Notes under the pieces: generated by a model
The model's input: only the letters and a program-made list of their open reading frames with translations
Database searches by the model: none
Told to the model about the DNA's origin: nothing
Origin: Paraglaciecola sp. L3A3
Lineage (GTDB): Bacteria > Pseudomonadota > Gammaproteobacteria > Enterobacterales > Alteromonadaceae
Reading direction: 5' to 3'
Length of the DNA stretch: 64,000 nt
Assembly: GCF_009796765.1 (NCBI RefSeq)
Contig: NZ_CP047023.1
Coordinates: 4,757,501-4,821,500 of the forward strand
In this document: positions 44,859 through 54,161 of the stretch, piece after piece
Numbering within the stretch: position 1 is the stretch's first letter
Layout of the letters: the number at the start of each line of letters is the position of its first letter
Translations under genes and position numbers: made by a program

Positions 44859-45335
44859 TCAATCTGCAGTTTTTTTAAACTCGTCTTGAGCTTCTTGGGA
44901 CTGCTTAGGGTGCTTAGAGCGACTGGTTATCCAAGAAAACCCTAGCTGATGCAGTAGACGATATATGTTAGTCAGGCCATAGGTAATATCAAATTCTTGC
45001 TTCACATAGTCAATGATGAGTGTGCCTTTGAGCCTTCCACCATCAGGTTTTATGGCATGAGACTCAATGTAAATTTTCAACGTCTGCAGTTGCTCAGCTG
45101 ATAAAGCACAAGGCCGACCAGAGCGCGGCTTTTCCTTTAATCCGTCCAAACCATCTTGGTTGAAGCGCTTCACCCACTCATTCACCATTCTACGGCTGAC
45201 GTGCAGATACCGAGCCGCTTGCGTGCGATTAACGCCTTGTTGAATATGTGAAAGGGCCATTAATCTGACTCGCATCCGAGCATTTTTTTCCTTCGCTATG
45301 AGTGTCGAAAAATCGATATTTTTTAAGCTATGCAT
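44859..45335 (-). CDS. IS630 transposase, N-terminal DNA-binding frame (copy 2)
   Basis: 158 residues, identical to the copy 1 product except for an Asp for Gly in QEFDITYG. It has the same two helix-turn-helix segments and the same seven-base homopolymer before its stop. Confidence 0.9.
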   Translation of the reverse strand: MHSLKNIDFSTLIAKEKNARMRVRLMALSHIQQGVNRTQAARYLHVSRRMVNEWVKRFNQDGLDGLKEKPRSGRPCALSAEQLQTLKIYIESHAIKPDGGRLKGTLIIDYVKQEFDITYGLTNIYRLLHQLGFSWITSRSKHPKQSQEAQDEFKKTAD

Positions 45336-45398
45336 GAGAAGAATTAAGATAAGAATACATAACTCAATTAGATCACAAACTTAGTGAAAATGGTATAA

Positions 45399-45612
45399 GG
45401 TGAGTATCATCAAGCTTCCGCCCTATTCTCCAGAGCTAAACCCAATCGAGCAGGTATGGCAATGGCTTAGGCAAAATGAGTTGGCCAATCAATGCTTTGA
45501 TAGCTATGAGGATATTGTCATACAATGCAGTCGGGCATGGAATAACTTTATCAGCGATAAAGAAAAGGTTATCAAATTGTGCGCCAGAAATTGGGCACAG
45601 GTGGGAAATTAA
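45399..45612 (+). pseudogene. IS630 transposase catalytic part, 3' fragment (copy 1)
   Basis: Encodes the C-terminal 70 or so residues with the catalytic Glu (SPELNPIEQ), separated from its 5' part by copy 2. Confidence 0.88.
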
Positions 45613-45627
45613 TTATCGTGATTGGTA

Positions 45628-45822
45628 TTACTTCTTTTTGCTGTTGAAAAGAAGTAAATCGGGTCGCAGGGATGCGGCTTGAAAAAAGGCATGGATGCCG
45701 TACGCGAAGCGTATAGTAAGCGCAGCGCATGCTTAGTTCGCGAAGCGTATAGTGTGCAAAGCACATAAGTGAACGAAGTGAATAATCTTTGTGAGCAAAG
45801 CGAATGCTTTTAAAAATAAAAA
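45628..45822. repeat. Hairpin repeat, right flank of the IS element
   Basis: Starts with TTACTTCTTTT (45628-45638) paired with AAAAGAAGTAA (45647-45657), then CGCA-GGGA-TGCG (45665-45676), GGCA-TGGA-TGCC (45688-45699), TACGC-GAA-GCGTA (45701-45713), CGC-GAA-GCG (45739-45747), TGTGC-AAA-GCACA (45753-45765) and CTTTG-TGAG-CAAAG. No gene. Confidence 0.65.
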
Positions 45823-45880
45823 TGGTGCCGACTACCGGAGTCGAACTGCTATGAGGCTTAGCTACTGATTACAAGTCAGT
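45823..45880 (-). pseudogene. Partial tRNA-Thr(TGT) copy
   Basis: Read on the minus strand it has the anticodon arm (ACTGACTTGTAATCAGT), the T arm and the 3' acceptor half with CCA of the neighbouring tRNA-Thr. The variable region is replaced by a longer unrelated stretch, and the 5' acceptor and D arm are missing. It cannot fold as a tRNA and lies 22 bases downstream of the intact gene. Confidence 0.85.
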
Positions 45881-45902
45881 TTGAGATGATCTGAAGAAAA
45901 AA

Positions 45903-45978
<76 letters not shown>

Positions 45979-46116
45979 ACTGTTTTTTACTTCAAGTGAC
46001 GCTACTTTCAGGTTGTTGGTAAACTACCTTATTAGGCGGTTAGCCCCGAAAGCGAGCGCTATTCTATTCACAAATAAAATTTTGTCAAACAAATAACGCA
46101 ATTAGTTTTCAACTGC

Positions 46117-47256
46117 TTAAAACTGCGCCAATCTTGCGGCTTCGTCTTTGAGCATGGGGAAAAATTCTTCAGGCAAATATTCAACCAATGCTTGTATGCT
46201 TTTCGATAACTCTTTGTAGTTATCTGCGCAAAGATTGAAATGCCCCATCTTACGCTTAACTCTTGGCGTTTTACCATACCAATGAAGGTGGCAACCAGGG
46301 ATACTCAACATATCTCTGTTGAAGTCTTTACAGCCAATAATATTAATCATCGCTGTAGTACGTGTGACTTTAGTCGAACCTAAAGGTAGTCCTCTGACCG
46401 CACGTAAATGGTTTTCGAATTGACAGGTCTCTGCACCTTGCATGGTCCAATGCCCAGAATTATGCACCCTAGGGGCGATTTCATTCACCAACAACTGCTG
46501 ACCCATTTGGAAAAATTCAACCGCCAATACACCCACGTAATCTAGAGATTCGGCTAACTTAGTGAAAATTTCTTGGGCTTGCAGATTTAGATCTTCATCG
46601 ATATTAGTTGCTGGGGCGATAGAGACATGCAATTGGCCTTCGTAATGTAGGTTTTCCGCTAAAGGGTAAAATGCGATATCGCCAGCTTGATTACGCACAG
46701 CAACTAACGAGACTTCCCGTTCAAAAGACAGCATTTTTTCTACAATTAAGGGCACTTCATTTAGATCTAATTTTGCCAAATGTCTTTTTAAATCAGGCAA
46801 CTGTGACTTGTCTTTTAAGCGCCATTGGCCATAACCATCATAACCATCACGACTGGCTTTGATAATGAGTTTTTCACCCAACTTATCAATTGCTGCATCA
46901 AGTTGATCTACTTCAGTGACAATAGAAAAGGGACAATTAGCGATACCTAGTTTTTCCAATAACTTTTTTTCACGTACTCTATCAGCACCAGTTAATATGG
47001 CTTCGGCACTAGGTTTTAATTTATTGCTAGCGTGTACTGTTTCAAGTAACGCTTCAGGTATATGTTCAAATTCAACTGTGACAACATTCGCTTCTTCTAT
47101 AGCTGTATCTAAAGAACAATTGACAACATTTTTACTGATAGGATCAACTATTTTATTATCAGCGACATCCACAGCCTGTACTGTTAACCCCAGAGGATGA
47201 CCCGCTAAAGCCATCATTCTTGCTAGTTGTCCAGAACCTAATACTAAAATACTCAT
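46117..47256 (-). CDS. purK: N5-carboxyaminoimidazole ribonucleotide synthase
   Basis: 379-residue ATP-grasp enzyme of purine synthesis, converting AIR, bicarbonate and ATP to N5-CAIR. LGSGQLARMMALAG at the N-terminus, KASRDGYDGYGQW in the ATP loop and VNEIAPRVHNSGHWT near the metal site are all present. It lies 10 bases after purE. Length is in the usual range (355-390). Confidence 0.95.
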   Translation of the reverse strand: MSILVLGSGQLARMMALAGHPLGLTVQAVDVADNKIVDPISKNVVNCSLDTAIEEANVVTVEFEHIPEALLETVHASNKLKPSAEAILTGADRVREKKLLEKLGIANCPFSIVTEVDQLDAAIDKLGEKLIIKASRDGYDGYGQWRLKDKSQLPDLKRHLAKLDLNEVPLIVEKMLSFEREVSLVAVRNQAGDIAFYPLAENLHYEGQLHVSIAPATNIDEDLNLQAQEIFTKLAESLDYVGVLAVEFFQMGQQLLVNEIAPRVHNSGHWTMQGAETCQFENHLRAVRGLPLGSTKVTRTTAMINIIGCKDFNRDMLSIPGCHLHWYGKTPRVKRKMGHFNLCADNYKELSKSIQALVEYLPEEFFPMLKDEAARLAQF

Positions 47257-47266
47257 ATCACACGAC

Positions 47267-47755
47267 TCACGGCAATTCTAAAGCGGGTTGGGCTAAAACT
47301 GTGGCGGTTTGTTCAGCTCGGAATGTCTTAATGGCTGCTGATACTTTAGTGTCTTGCAAAGCTATAATTTGTGCAGCTAATAAACCAGCATTCGCCGCAC
47401 CCGCTTCACCTATAGCTAAGGTCCCAACTGCCACGCCTTTTGGCATCTGCACAATAGATAACAAAGAATCAATACCATTAAGTTGACTTGAACGCACTGG
47501 CACACCAAATACAGGCAAATGGGTATGAGCAGCTATCATGCCAGGTAAATGTGCGGCACCACCCGCACCACCAATGATCACTTGAAAGCCTAAATCAGCG
47601 GCTTGTTCAGCGAACTCGGTTAAAAGCTGAGGTGTACGGTGAGCTGAAACAACTTTGGCTTCGTAATCAACGCCAAGCTTTTCTAACATAAGAGCAGCTT
47701 GCTGCATGGTTGGCCAATCTGATTTTGAACCCATCACTATTGCCACTTTAGGCAT
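47267..47755 (-). CDS. purE: N5-carboxyaminoimidazole ribonucleotide mutase
   Basis: 162-residue class I PurE, converting N5-CAIR to CAIR. The [10 protein letters not shown] phosphate/substrate loop and the SAHRTP and [11 protein letters not shown] segments are intact. First gene of the purEK operon. Confidence 0.96.
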   Translation of the reverse strand: MPKVAIVMGSKSDWPTMQQAALMLEKLGVDYEAKVVSAHRTPQLLTEFAEQAADLGFQVIIGGAGGAAHLPGMIAAHTHLPVFGVPVRSSQLNGIDSLLSIVQMPKGVAVGTLAIGEAGAANAGLLAAQIIALQDTKVSAAIKTFRAEQTATVLAQPALELP

Positions 47756-47965
47756 AACTTTTCTCGCTTAAATTAATTCTAAGTTGAGTGGACATAGATT
47801 TATAAAATCTGCTATGTCCCTAAAATTTGAAGCTGGCTATTGTAGCCCATTGCTATTCGCTAAGAAACCTTAAGCCGTATCGTGACAATTAACAAAACCA
47901 GTGGGTCTGTAAAATACGAATGGTCTTACAAGCTTTATAAATAGCAGTCGCTTTAAAATAAAAAA

Positions 47966-47998
47966 TCCGCCCAAGGTTTCCCGCGGGCGGATTGTAAA
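47966..47998 (-). terminator. Terminator of rho
   Basis: On the minus strand AATCCGCCC pairs with GGGCGGATT, followed by TTTTTATTTT, 13 or so bases after the rho stop codon. The other bases of 47756-48010 hold no gene. Confidence 0.85.
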
Positions 47999-48010
47999 CG
48001 TTAAATATGT

Positions 48011-49276
48011 TTAACTTTTTTGTCTACGCATGGCAGTGAAAAACTCATCATTGGTTTTTGTCATTGACAATTTACCAATCAAAAATTCCATTGCATCAAT
48101 TTCAGACATTTCATGTACGATTTTACGTAAAATCCACATTTTCTGTAATTCATCTTGGGTAGTCAGTAATTCTTCACGACGAGTACCTGAGCGATTGTAA
48201 TCAATAGCTGGGAATACACGTTTTTCTGCAATTTTACGATTCAGGTGTAATTCCATATTACCTGTACCTTTAAATTCTTCGTAGATAACTTCGTCCATTT
48301 TAGAACCTGTATCTATCAGTGCAGTAGCGATAATGGTTAAACTACCACCTTCTTCAATATTACGAGCAGCGCCAAAGAAACGCTTGGGTTTGTGTAATGC
48401 ATTGGCATCAACACCACCTGTTAGCACTTTACCTGATGAAGGAATAACAGTGTTATATGCTCTAGCTAAACGGGTGATTGAGTCTAATAAAATCACCACG
48501 TCTTTTTTATGTTCAACTAAACGCTTGGCTTTTTCGATTACCATTTCAGCTACTTGCACATGGCGACTAGCTGGCTCATCAAAAGTAGAGGCAATGACTT
48601 CGCCGCGAACAAGGCGTTGCATTTCAGTTACTTCTTCTGGACGTTCGTCAATTAATAATACCATTAACAAACATTCTGGATGGTTGGCCGCTATTGATTG
48701 AGCAATATTTTGTAATAATAAAGTTTTACCCGCTTTTGGCGGTGCCACTATCAAACCACGTTGGCCACGGCCAATAGGAGAAGCTAAATCTAAAACTCGT
48801 GCGGTGATATCTTCACTACTACCATTGCCACGTTCCATAGTTAAACGTTCGTTGGCATGTAAGGGAGTTAAGTTTTCGAATAAAATTTTATTACGAGAAT
48901 TTTCTGGGCGGTCGTAGTTTACTTCGGCTATTTTTAACAGGGCAAAGTAACGTTCGCTGTCTTTTGGTGGGCGAATTTTCCCAGCTATGGTGTCGCCAGT
49001 ACGTAAGTTAAAACGTCTAATTTGACTTGGCGATACATAGATATCATCAGGCCCAGCTAAATAAGATGAATCATTGGAACGCAAGAAGCCAAAGCCGTCT
49101 TGAAGAATTTCCAATACACCGTTGCCAAATATATCTTCACCGCTTTTGGCGTGAGATTTTAAAATGGAAAAGATGATGTCTTGTTTACGTGCACGAGCCA
49201 TATTTTCTAGCTTCATTTCTTCGGCTAGACTTACGAGTTCGCTGATCGGTTTATTCTTGAGTTCCGTTAGGTTCAT
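48011..49276 (-). CDS. rho: Transcription termination factor Rho
   Basis: 421-residue hexameric RNA helicase (E. coli 419). N-terminal Rho helix bundle and cold-shock type RNA-binding domain ([15 protein letters not shown]), Walker A APPKAGKT, Walker B VVILLDS and the R loop [14 protein letters not shown] are in place. There is no insertion of the kind seen in some other phyla. The upstream 315 bases (49277-49591) hold a long leader, as expected for autoregulated rho, and the trxA terminator. Confidence 0.97.
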   Translation of the reverse strand: MNLTELKNKPISELVSLAEEMKLENMARARKQDIIFSILKSHAKSGEDIFGNGVLEILQDGFGFLRSNDSSYLAGPDDIYVSPSQIRRFNLRTGDTIAGKIRPPKDSERYFALLKIAEVNYDRPENSRNKILFENLTPLHANERLTMERGNGSSEDITARVLDLASPIGRGQRGLIVAPPKAGKTLLLQNIAQSIAANHPECLLMVLLIDERPEEVTEMQRLVRGEVIASTFDEPASRHVQVAEMVIEKAKRLVEHKKDVVILLDSITRLARAYNTVIPSSGKVLTGGVDANALHKPKRFFGAARNIEEGGSLTIIATALIDTGSKMDEVIYEEFKGTGNMELHLNRKIAEKRVFPAIDYNRSGTRREELLTTQDELQKMWILRKIVHEMSEIDAMEFLIGKLSMTKTNDEFFTAMRRQKS

Positions 49277-49533
49277 AATTGGTGGGTCTTTTTTGCTAAA
49301 AGCTTGGCTTTACAGCCAAGTTTGATTGAATGATTCAATGGTATTTACTTATTTACTATTTTTGAGTTGAGCAAAACTAAAATACAAGGTCTGTTCAGGT
49401 AAGAACATGATAAAACTTAGCATCAAAAATCAACTTAGTCTAGAAAATTGTTTGCTATGTAATCAACTCAGTTAATTTTTTGTATCTTAATACAACTAAT
49501 TACAGGCTTATTGCTATAAATTTAGATAAAAAT

Positions 49534-49573
49534 AAAAAACTCAGTTTCAAGTTGTAACTGAGTTTTTTATTAT
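49534..49573. terminator. Terminator between trxA and rho
   Basis: AAAAAACTCAGTT / AACTGAGTTTTTT around a 9-base loop, with A and T runs on both sides, lies about 20 bases after the trxA stop. It separates trxA from the rho leader. Confidence 0.85.
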
Positions 49574-49591
49574 TCAAGCACTATACTGGAA

Positions 49592-49918
49592 CTAAATATT
49601 TTCGTTCAAGAACTCAACTAATTGCGCTTTAGATAATGCGCCCACTTTAGTTGCAGCAACATTTCCATCTTTGAATAATAACAAAGTGGGGATACCTCTG
49701 ATGCCATACTTTGGTGGTGTTTCGTTATTTTCGTCGACATTCAGCTTGCCAACTGTTAACTTGCCTTCAAATTCGTCAGCAATTTCATGCAAAATTGGCG
49801 CGATCATTTTACAGGGGCCACACCATTCGGCCCAAAAGTCAACTAACACAGGACCAGCAGCATTGATAACATCGGCCTCGAAACTATCGTCAGACAAGGT
49901 GATAATTTTGTCGCTCAT
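49592..49918 (-). CDS. trxA: Thioredoxin 1
   Basis: 108-residue cytosolic dithiol oxidoreductase with the active site WCGPC (C33, C36) and the cis-Pro loop [11 protein letters not shown]. Length equals E. coli TrxA. It is divergent from rhlB and upstream of rho, the same neighbourhood as in enterobacteria. Confidence 0.97.
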   Translation of the reverse strand: MSDKIITLSDDSFEADVINAAGPVLVDFWAEWCGPCKMIAPILHEIADEFEGKLTVGKLNVDENNETPPKYGIRGIPTLLLFKDGNVAATKVGALSKAQLVEFLNENI

Positions 49919-50020
49919 TTTTTTCTCCGTAATTTTTTCTGTTGCTGTAAATATTTCAGCGCGGTTATGATTGTTATATAGAAACTGGTTTTTAATGCAA
50001 GCAATGATAAGCTATAAGCT

Positions 50021-51280
50021 ATGCAAACTACACACTTAACCGATACACATTTTTCAGATTTAGCCATAAATAAGCAGGTTATTGAGGCATTGTCTGCCGC
50101 CAACTTTAATCACTGCACCCCTATTCAGGCTTTGAGTTTACCGCCATTACTGGAAGGTAATGACATCGCGGGCCAGGCACAAACAGGAACAGGCAAAACT
50201 ATCGCTTTTTTAGTTGCGACTTTCCACTATTTGTTGTCTAACCCACAAGACTCAAAACGTCAACCTAGGGCTATTATTATGGCTCCGACTCGTGAACTAG
50301 CAGTGCAAATTTTTAACGATGCAGAATTGCTTAGTAAACATACGGGTTTATCCCTTGGCTTGATTTATGGGGGCGAAGGTTACCAAAGTCAACGTGAAAA
50401 GTTACAAGAAGGTGTAGATATTATTATCGGCACCACAGGTCGTATTATCGACTACTACAAACAAAACATATTTTCATTAGAGGGTATACAAGTAGCTGTG
50501 TTGGATGAAGCCGACAGAATGTTTGATTTAGGCTTCATTAAAGATATACGCTATTTATTCCGCAGAATGCCCAAACCAACTGAACGTTTGAGCATGTTAT
50601 TCTCGGCTACATTATCTTATCGCGTGCAAGAATTAGCATACGAACATATGGATAATCCTACCCATGTGCAAATAGAACCCGAGCGTAAAACCGCTGAGCG
50701 CGTGAAAGAAGAGTTATTCTATCCGTCTGACGAAGATAAGCCTTATTTACTATTAACTTTGATGGAAGAAGAGTGGCCTGAAAAAGCCATTGTTTTTGCC
50801 AACACTAAGCACAGCTGTGAAAGGGTGACCGATTGGTTGCAAGCAGATAATCATAGAGTAGGTTTGTTGAGTGGTGATGTACCGCAAAATAAACGTTTAA
50901 AAATTCTCGAAGACTTCACTTCTGGTAATGTTGATATACTAGTAGCCACTGATGTCGCAGCACGCGGATTACATATCGCTTCAGTTAGCCATGTATTCAA
51001 TTATGATTTACCTGACGATGCTGAAGATTATGTTCACCGTATAGGTAGAACAGGCCGGGCTGGACAAAGTGGCAGCTCTATTAGTTTTGCCTGTGAAAAA
51101 TATTCACTTAATTTACCTGCCATTGAAGAATATGTGCAACACTCCATCCCTGTTTCAGAATATAATCCAGCTGATTTAATCAGAGATGTTGAACCACCTA
51201 AGCCTAGATTTAAAAAACGTGTACCCAATGGCAAAAGTCAACAAAGACGTCATACAGGACCCCGTCCACATAGAAAATGA
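50021..51280 (+). CDS. rhlB: DEAD-box RNA helicase RhlB
   Basis: 419-residue ATP-dependent RNA helicase (E. coli 421), the helicase of the RNA degradosome. The Q motif (about 28-36), Walker A AQTGTGKT (53-60), PTRELA, DEAD in [13 protein letters not shown] and [10 protein letters not shown] are intact. The basic tail ([22 protein letters not shown]) should bind RNA or RNase E. Its stop overlaps gppA by four bases, as expected for a coupled pair. Confidence 0.95.
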   Translation: MQTTHLTDTHFSDLAINKQVIEALSAANFNHCTPIQALSLPPLLEGNDIAGQAQTGTGKTIAFLVATFHYLLSNPQDSKRQPRAIIMAPTRELAVQIFNDAELLSKHTGLSLGLIYGGEGYQSQREKLQEGVDIIIGTTGRIIDYYKQNIFSLEGIQVAVLDEADRMFDLGFIKDIRYLFRRMPKPTERLSMLFSATLSYRVQELAYEHMDNPTHVQIEPERKTAERVKEELFYPSDEDKPYLLLTLMEEEWPEKAIVFANTKHSCERVTDWLQADNHRVGLLSGDVPQNKRLKILEDFTSGNVDILVATDVAARGLHIASVSHVFNYDLPDDAEDYVHRIGRTGRAGQSGSSISFACEKYSLNLPAIEEYVQHSIPVSEYNPADLIRDVEPPKPRFKKRVPNGKSQQRRHTGPRPHRK

Positions 51281-52791
51281 ATAATATCCCAACTGTTTCT
51301 TCTTTTGCTCAACCTGAGCAGTTATATGCCGCAGTAGATTTAGGCTCTAATAGCTTCCATATGGTAGTTGTTAGGGTCTCTGCGGGTAGTGTACAAATAA
51401 TTGGTAAAGTAAAACAAAAAGTTCGTTTAGCCGCTGGGTTAGATGAAAATATGTACCTTGACCAAGATAGCCTTGAACGTGGCTGGGACTGTTTAAAAGT
51501 GTTTGCCGAACGCTTACAAGATATTCCTTTATCTAATATTAAAATTGTTGGCACTGCCACCTTACGCTTAGCCACAAATGCTGATGTATTTATCAAACGT
51601 GCGGAAGAGATTTTACATCACAAACTAAACGTAATTGATGGTTTAGAAGAAGCCCGACAGATATATCTAGGCGTAGCTTACACTTCTGCCAATCAAGGTA
51701 ACTCCTTAGTTATCGACATAGGTGGAGCCAGTACTGAGGTGATAGTCGGTAACGACATGACCCCCATTCATTTGGTTAGTCTAAATATGGGCTGTGTCAC
51801 CTACAAAGAGCGATTTTTTACCGATGGTACAATTTCACAAGCGGCATTTAATCAAGCCATAGAGCAAGCAAAGATATTACTAGAACCAGTAATAGATGAC
51901 TTCTTAAGCTTTAATTGGCAACAATGTTTAGGCGCATCGGGTACTCCTCAAGCCATAACCGAAATTTTGGTCACGCAAGGAATAAGTGACTCTATTCGTT
52001 TAGACTATTTACATAATTTAAAACAGCAATGTATAGACTGTGGCACTTTAGATTCATTACAAATTGATGGTTTAACTGAAGCCAGAAAAATAATATTCCC
52101 CAGTGGTTTGGCGATCTTAATTGCCTTATTTGAACAATTAAACATTCAAGAAATGCAGATTTCAGGTGGCGCGCTGCGAGAAGGTTTAATCTATGGCATG
52201 TTAGATAACATGCAGCAAAATGATAGACGTACCCAAACGTTAGAACAAACCATTGAAAGGTTTCATATTGAGTCAACTCACGCTAATAGAGTAAAAAACT
52301 TATCTTTAAGTTTATTTAAACTGGTTCAGAAGCAAGTAGATTTGGGCAAGGTGGATTGTGAACCCATGTTAATTGCAGGCGCTATGTTATGTGAATTAGG
52401 CATGCACATAGAGTATAAACAACATCATATGCATGGCGCATACATTTTAAAGTACTTGCCTATGGTCGGTTATACAGAGCAACAACGCATGGGCATTAAA
52501 ACCTTAGTGCAAAGTCATAGACAAGACATTCAGCTTGATTTGTTTGAGTCATTTCATCCTGATGTGCGAAATGCCTTACAAATATTAACACGCATCATAC
52601 GCTTGGCTTGTATCTTATCTATCCGTCGTAAAGATCATCTACTCGCTGAGTTTAGTTTCATTATCGAAAACGAAAAATGGCTATTGCAATTCCCTGAAAA
52701 TTGGTTGAAATCTCATCCTTTAATTGATGCTGAACTAGCTAATGAAAAATGGCAGCAACATAAAGTCGGGTGGAAATTAGAGTGTATTTAG
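51277..52791 (+). CDS. gppA: Exopolyphosphatase / pppGpp phosphohydrolase (Ppx/GppA family)
   Basis: 504 residues. The actin-like fold N-terminus has [14 protein letters not shown] and [13 protein letters not shown] (phosphate loops); a C-terminal HD-like helical region follows (about 315-500). The position after rhlB matches E. coli gpp rather than ppx, so conversion of pppGpp to ppGpp is likely; polyphosphatase activity is possible. The 254 bases after it hold no gene and no clear terminator. Confidence 0.88.
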   Translation: MNNIPTVSSFAQPEQLYAAVDLGSNSFHMVVVRVSAGSVQIIGKVKQKVRLAAGLDENMYLDQDSLERGWDCLKVFAERLQDIPLSNIKIVGTATLRLATNADVFIKRAEEILHHKLNVIDGLEEARQIYLGVAYTSANQGNSLVIDIGGASTEVIVGNDMTPIHLVSLNMGCVTYKERFFTDGTISQAAFNQAIEQAKILLEPVIDDFLSFNWQQCLGASGTPQAITEILVTQGISDSIRLDYLHNLKQQCIDCGTLDSLQIDGLTEARKIIFPSGLAILIALFEQLNIQEMQISGGALREGLIYGMLDNMQQNDRRTQTLEQTIERFHIESTHANRVKNLSLSLFKLVQKQVDLGKVDCEPMLIAGAMLCELGMHIEYKQHHMHGAYILKYLPMVGYTEQQRMGIKTLVQSHRQDIQLDLFESFHPDVRNALQILTRIIRLACILSIRRKDHLLAEFSFIIENEKWLLQFPENWLKSHPLIDAELANEKWQQHKVGWKLECI

Positions 52792-53045
52792 GCATTACCC
52801 CCGGTAAAGAATCATTTAGTTGAATAACACAGACAAAATGGACATTTATTAGACAGTTGAGTATGGTAGAAAGCAAGGTGGATTTTCGTACGCAATAACA
52901 GGTTATTGTTAGAAGATCCAACGGGGCTGGGCGCAAAAAAAGCGTTATTGAGAGGTTCGGCTTATCCCGAGCTCAGGTTATTTAGTTAAGGTTATATTTT
53001 TGACGAGCCAAAATATCTCATTCTTTTCGAGAATCTTTAAATAAT

Positions 53046-54161
53046 ATGAATCAACTCTTTGGTTCCGTGAAATATTCATCCGAGGTAAATGAATATACCT
53101 TACAGGCCATGCTTGAAAAAGCTTTATCACAAAAGCCTACAGGGTTATTTATTTTATGTTGTGAGCAAAGTCTAAATCAGTTAAATTCTTTTGAGTCATT
53201 TTTACAGTCGATACCTATTCCAGTATTTGGCGGTGCTTTTCCTTCGGTTTTGTATGATCAACAAGCACAAGAACAAGGCATTATTTTTGTGGCTATGCAC
53301 ATGCCTTTAGATATCAGAGTTTTTCACGACTTAGACCAAGCTAAGGCCTTTGAACTTTCTTTTAACCTAGCAGAATACCAATCACTAATAGTCTTAGTCG
53401 ACGGGCTTTCTCGTAATATCGAAGATGCTTTAAATCAAATTTTTCTACAAACCGACTCCGATATTGCGGTATTTGGTGGTGGAGCTGGATCTTTAAGCTT
53501 TCAACAAAAACCTTGTATCTTTACTAATCAGGGCGTGTTTGATAATACAATTGTAATGGTTGCTATGCAGCTGAAAGTGAGTTTAGCCATCGGTCATGGT
53601 TGGCAACCTTTAGCTGGCCCCTATTTAGCCAATCAAGTAGACGACAACCATATTGTGCAGCTTAATTTTCAACCTGCACTAGAGGTATACCAACAAGTAG
53701 TAGAAGAACATAGTGGGAAGAAGTTCAGCGACCACGAATTTTTCGACTTAGCCAAAACTTACCCATTTGGGATTGAACGATTAGATGACGATTTGCTAGT
53801 ACGGGAGTCCCTTACATTTGAAGAAACTAGCCTAGTTTGTGTAGGTAGAGTACCTGAAAATGTCATGTTATATATTTTAGGTGGGCAACCACAACAACTG
53901 ATTAATGCTGCAGCTAACGCGGTAGAAATACATGCTAAAAAATCAACTATTTCCCAAGCTATGTTATTTGATTGCGCTGGCCGAAAATTATTCTTAGCTG
54001 ATGAGTTTGACTCTGAACTTGAACAAATCACTTCTTCACTTAATAGTAAAAATAAACTTTTTGGTGCCTTAGTATTAGGCGAAATTGCTTCAGGGCAATG
54101 TGGCGGCATACATTTTCATAATAAAACTGCGGTTATTGCTATGACTAAAGATGACCAATAA
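53046..54161 (+). CDS. FIST-domain sensory protein
   Basis: 371 residues with FIST_N (about 10-200) and FIST_C (about 215-360) features, including FGGAFPSVLYD, VFGGGAGSL, AIGHGWQPLAGP and a final EIASGQCGGIHFHNKT. FIST proteins are predicted to bind small ligands such as amino acids. There is no signal peptide, so it should be cytosolic. The stop codon is directly followed by the ATG of a GGDEF-EAL protein, so the FIST protein probably controls c-di-GMP turnover by its neighbour. Confidence 0.85.
   Translation: MNQLFGSVKYSSEVNEYTLQAMLEKALSQKPTGLFILCCEQSLNQLNSFESFLQSIPIPVFGGAFPSVLYDQQAQEQGIIFVAMHMPLDIRVFHDLDQAKAFELSFNLAEYQSLIVLVDGLSRNIEDALNQIFLQTDSDIAVFGGGAGSLSFQQKPCIFTNQGVFDNTIVMVAMQLKVSLAIGHGWQPLAGPYLANQVDDNHIVQLNFQPALEVYQQVVEEHSGKKFSDHEFFDLAKTYPFGIERLDDDLLVRESLTFEETSLVCVGRVPENVMLYILGGQPQQLINAAANAVEIHAKKSTISQAMLFDCAGRKLFLADEFDSELEQITSSLNSKNKLFGALVLGEIASGQCGGIHFHNKTAVIAMTKDDQ

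Larger units (their letters stand above)
44285..45395 (-). mobile_element. IS630-family insertion sequence, copy 2, intact, inside copy 1
   Basis: 1111 bases with ends TACCAATCACGATAA and TTAGTGAAAATGGTA, inserted in inverse orientation in copy 1 and flanked by direct TAA. Removing it with one TAA restores the copy 1 sequence except for one C/G difference. It carries both transposase frames in full. Confidence 0.93.
43403..45627 (+). mobile_element. IS630-family insertion sequence, copy 1, interrupted by copy 2
   Basis: Left part 43403-44284 (882 bases) and right part 45399-45627 (229 bases) add up to 1111 bases, exactly the length of copy 2, once the 3-base duplication TAA (44282-44284 and 45396-45398) is counted once. 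Ends are TACCA...TGGTA and the outer flanks carry TTA on both sides (43400-43402 and 45628-45630). The element sits inside the hairpin repeat, splitting unit B from its continuation at 45628. Confidence 0.92.

Noticed and set aside
41324..45900. CRISPR array in the repeat-rich region
   Set aside because: The repeats are irregular hairpins with varying stems and no constant repeat-spacer spacing, and no cas genes are present.
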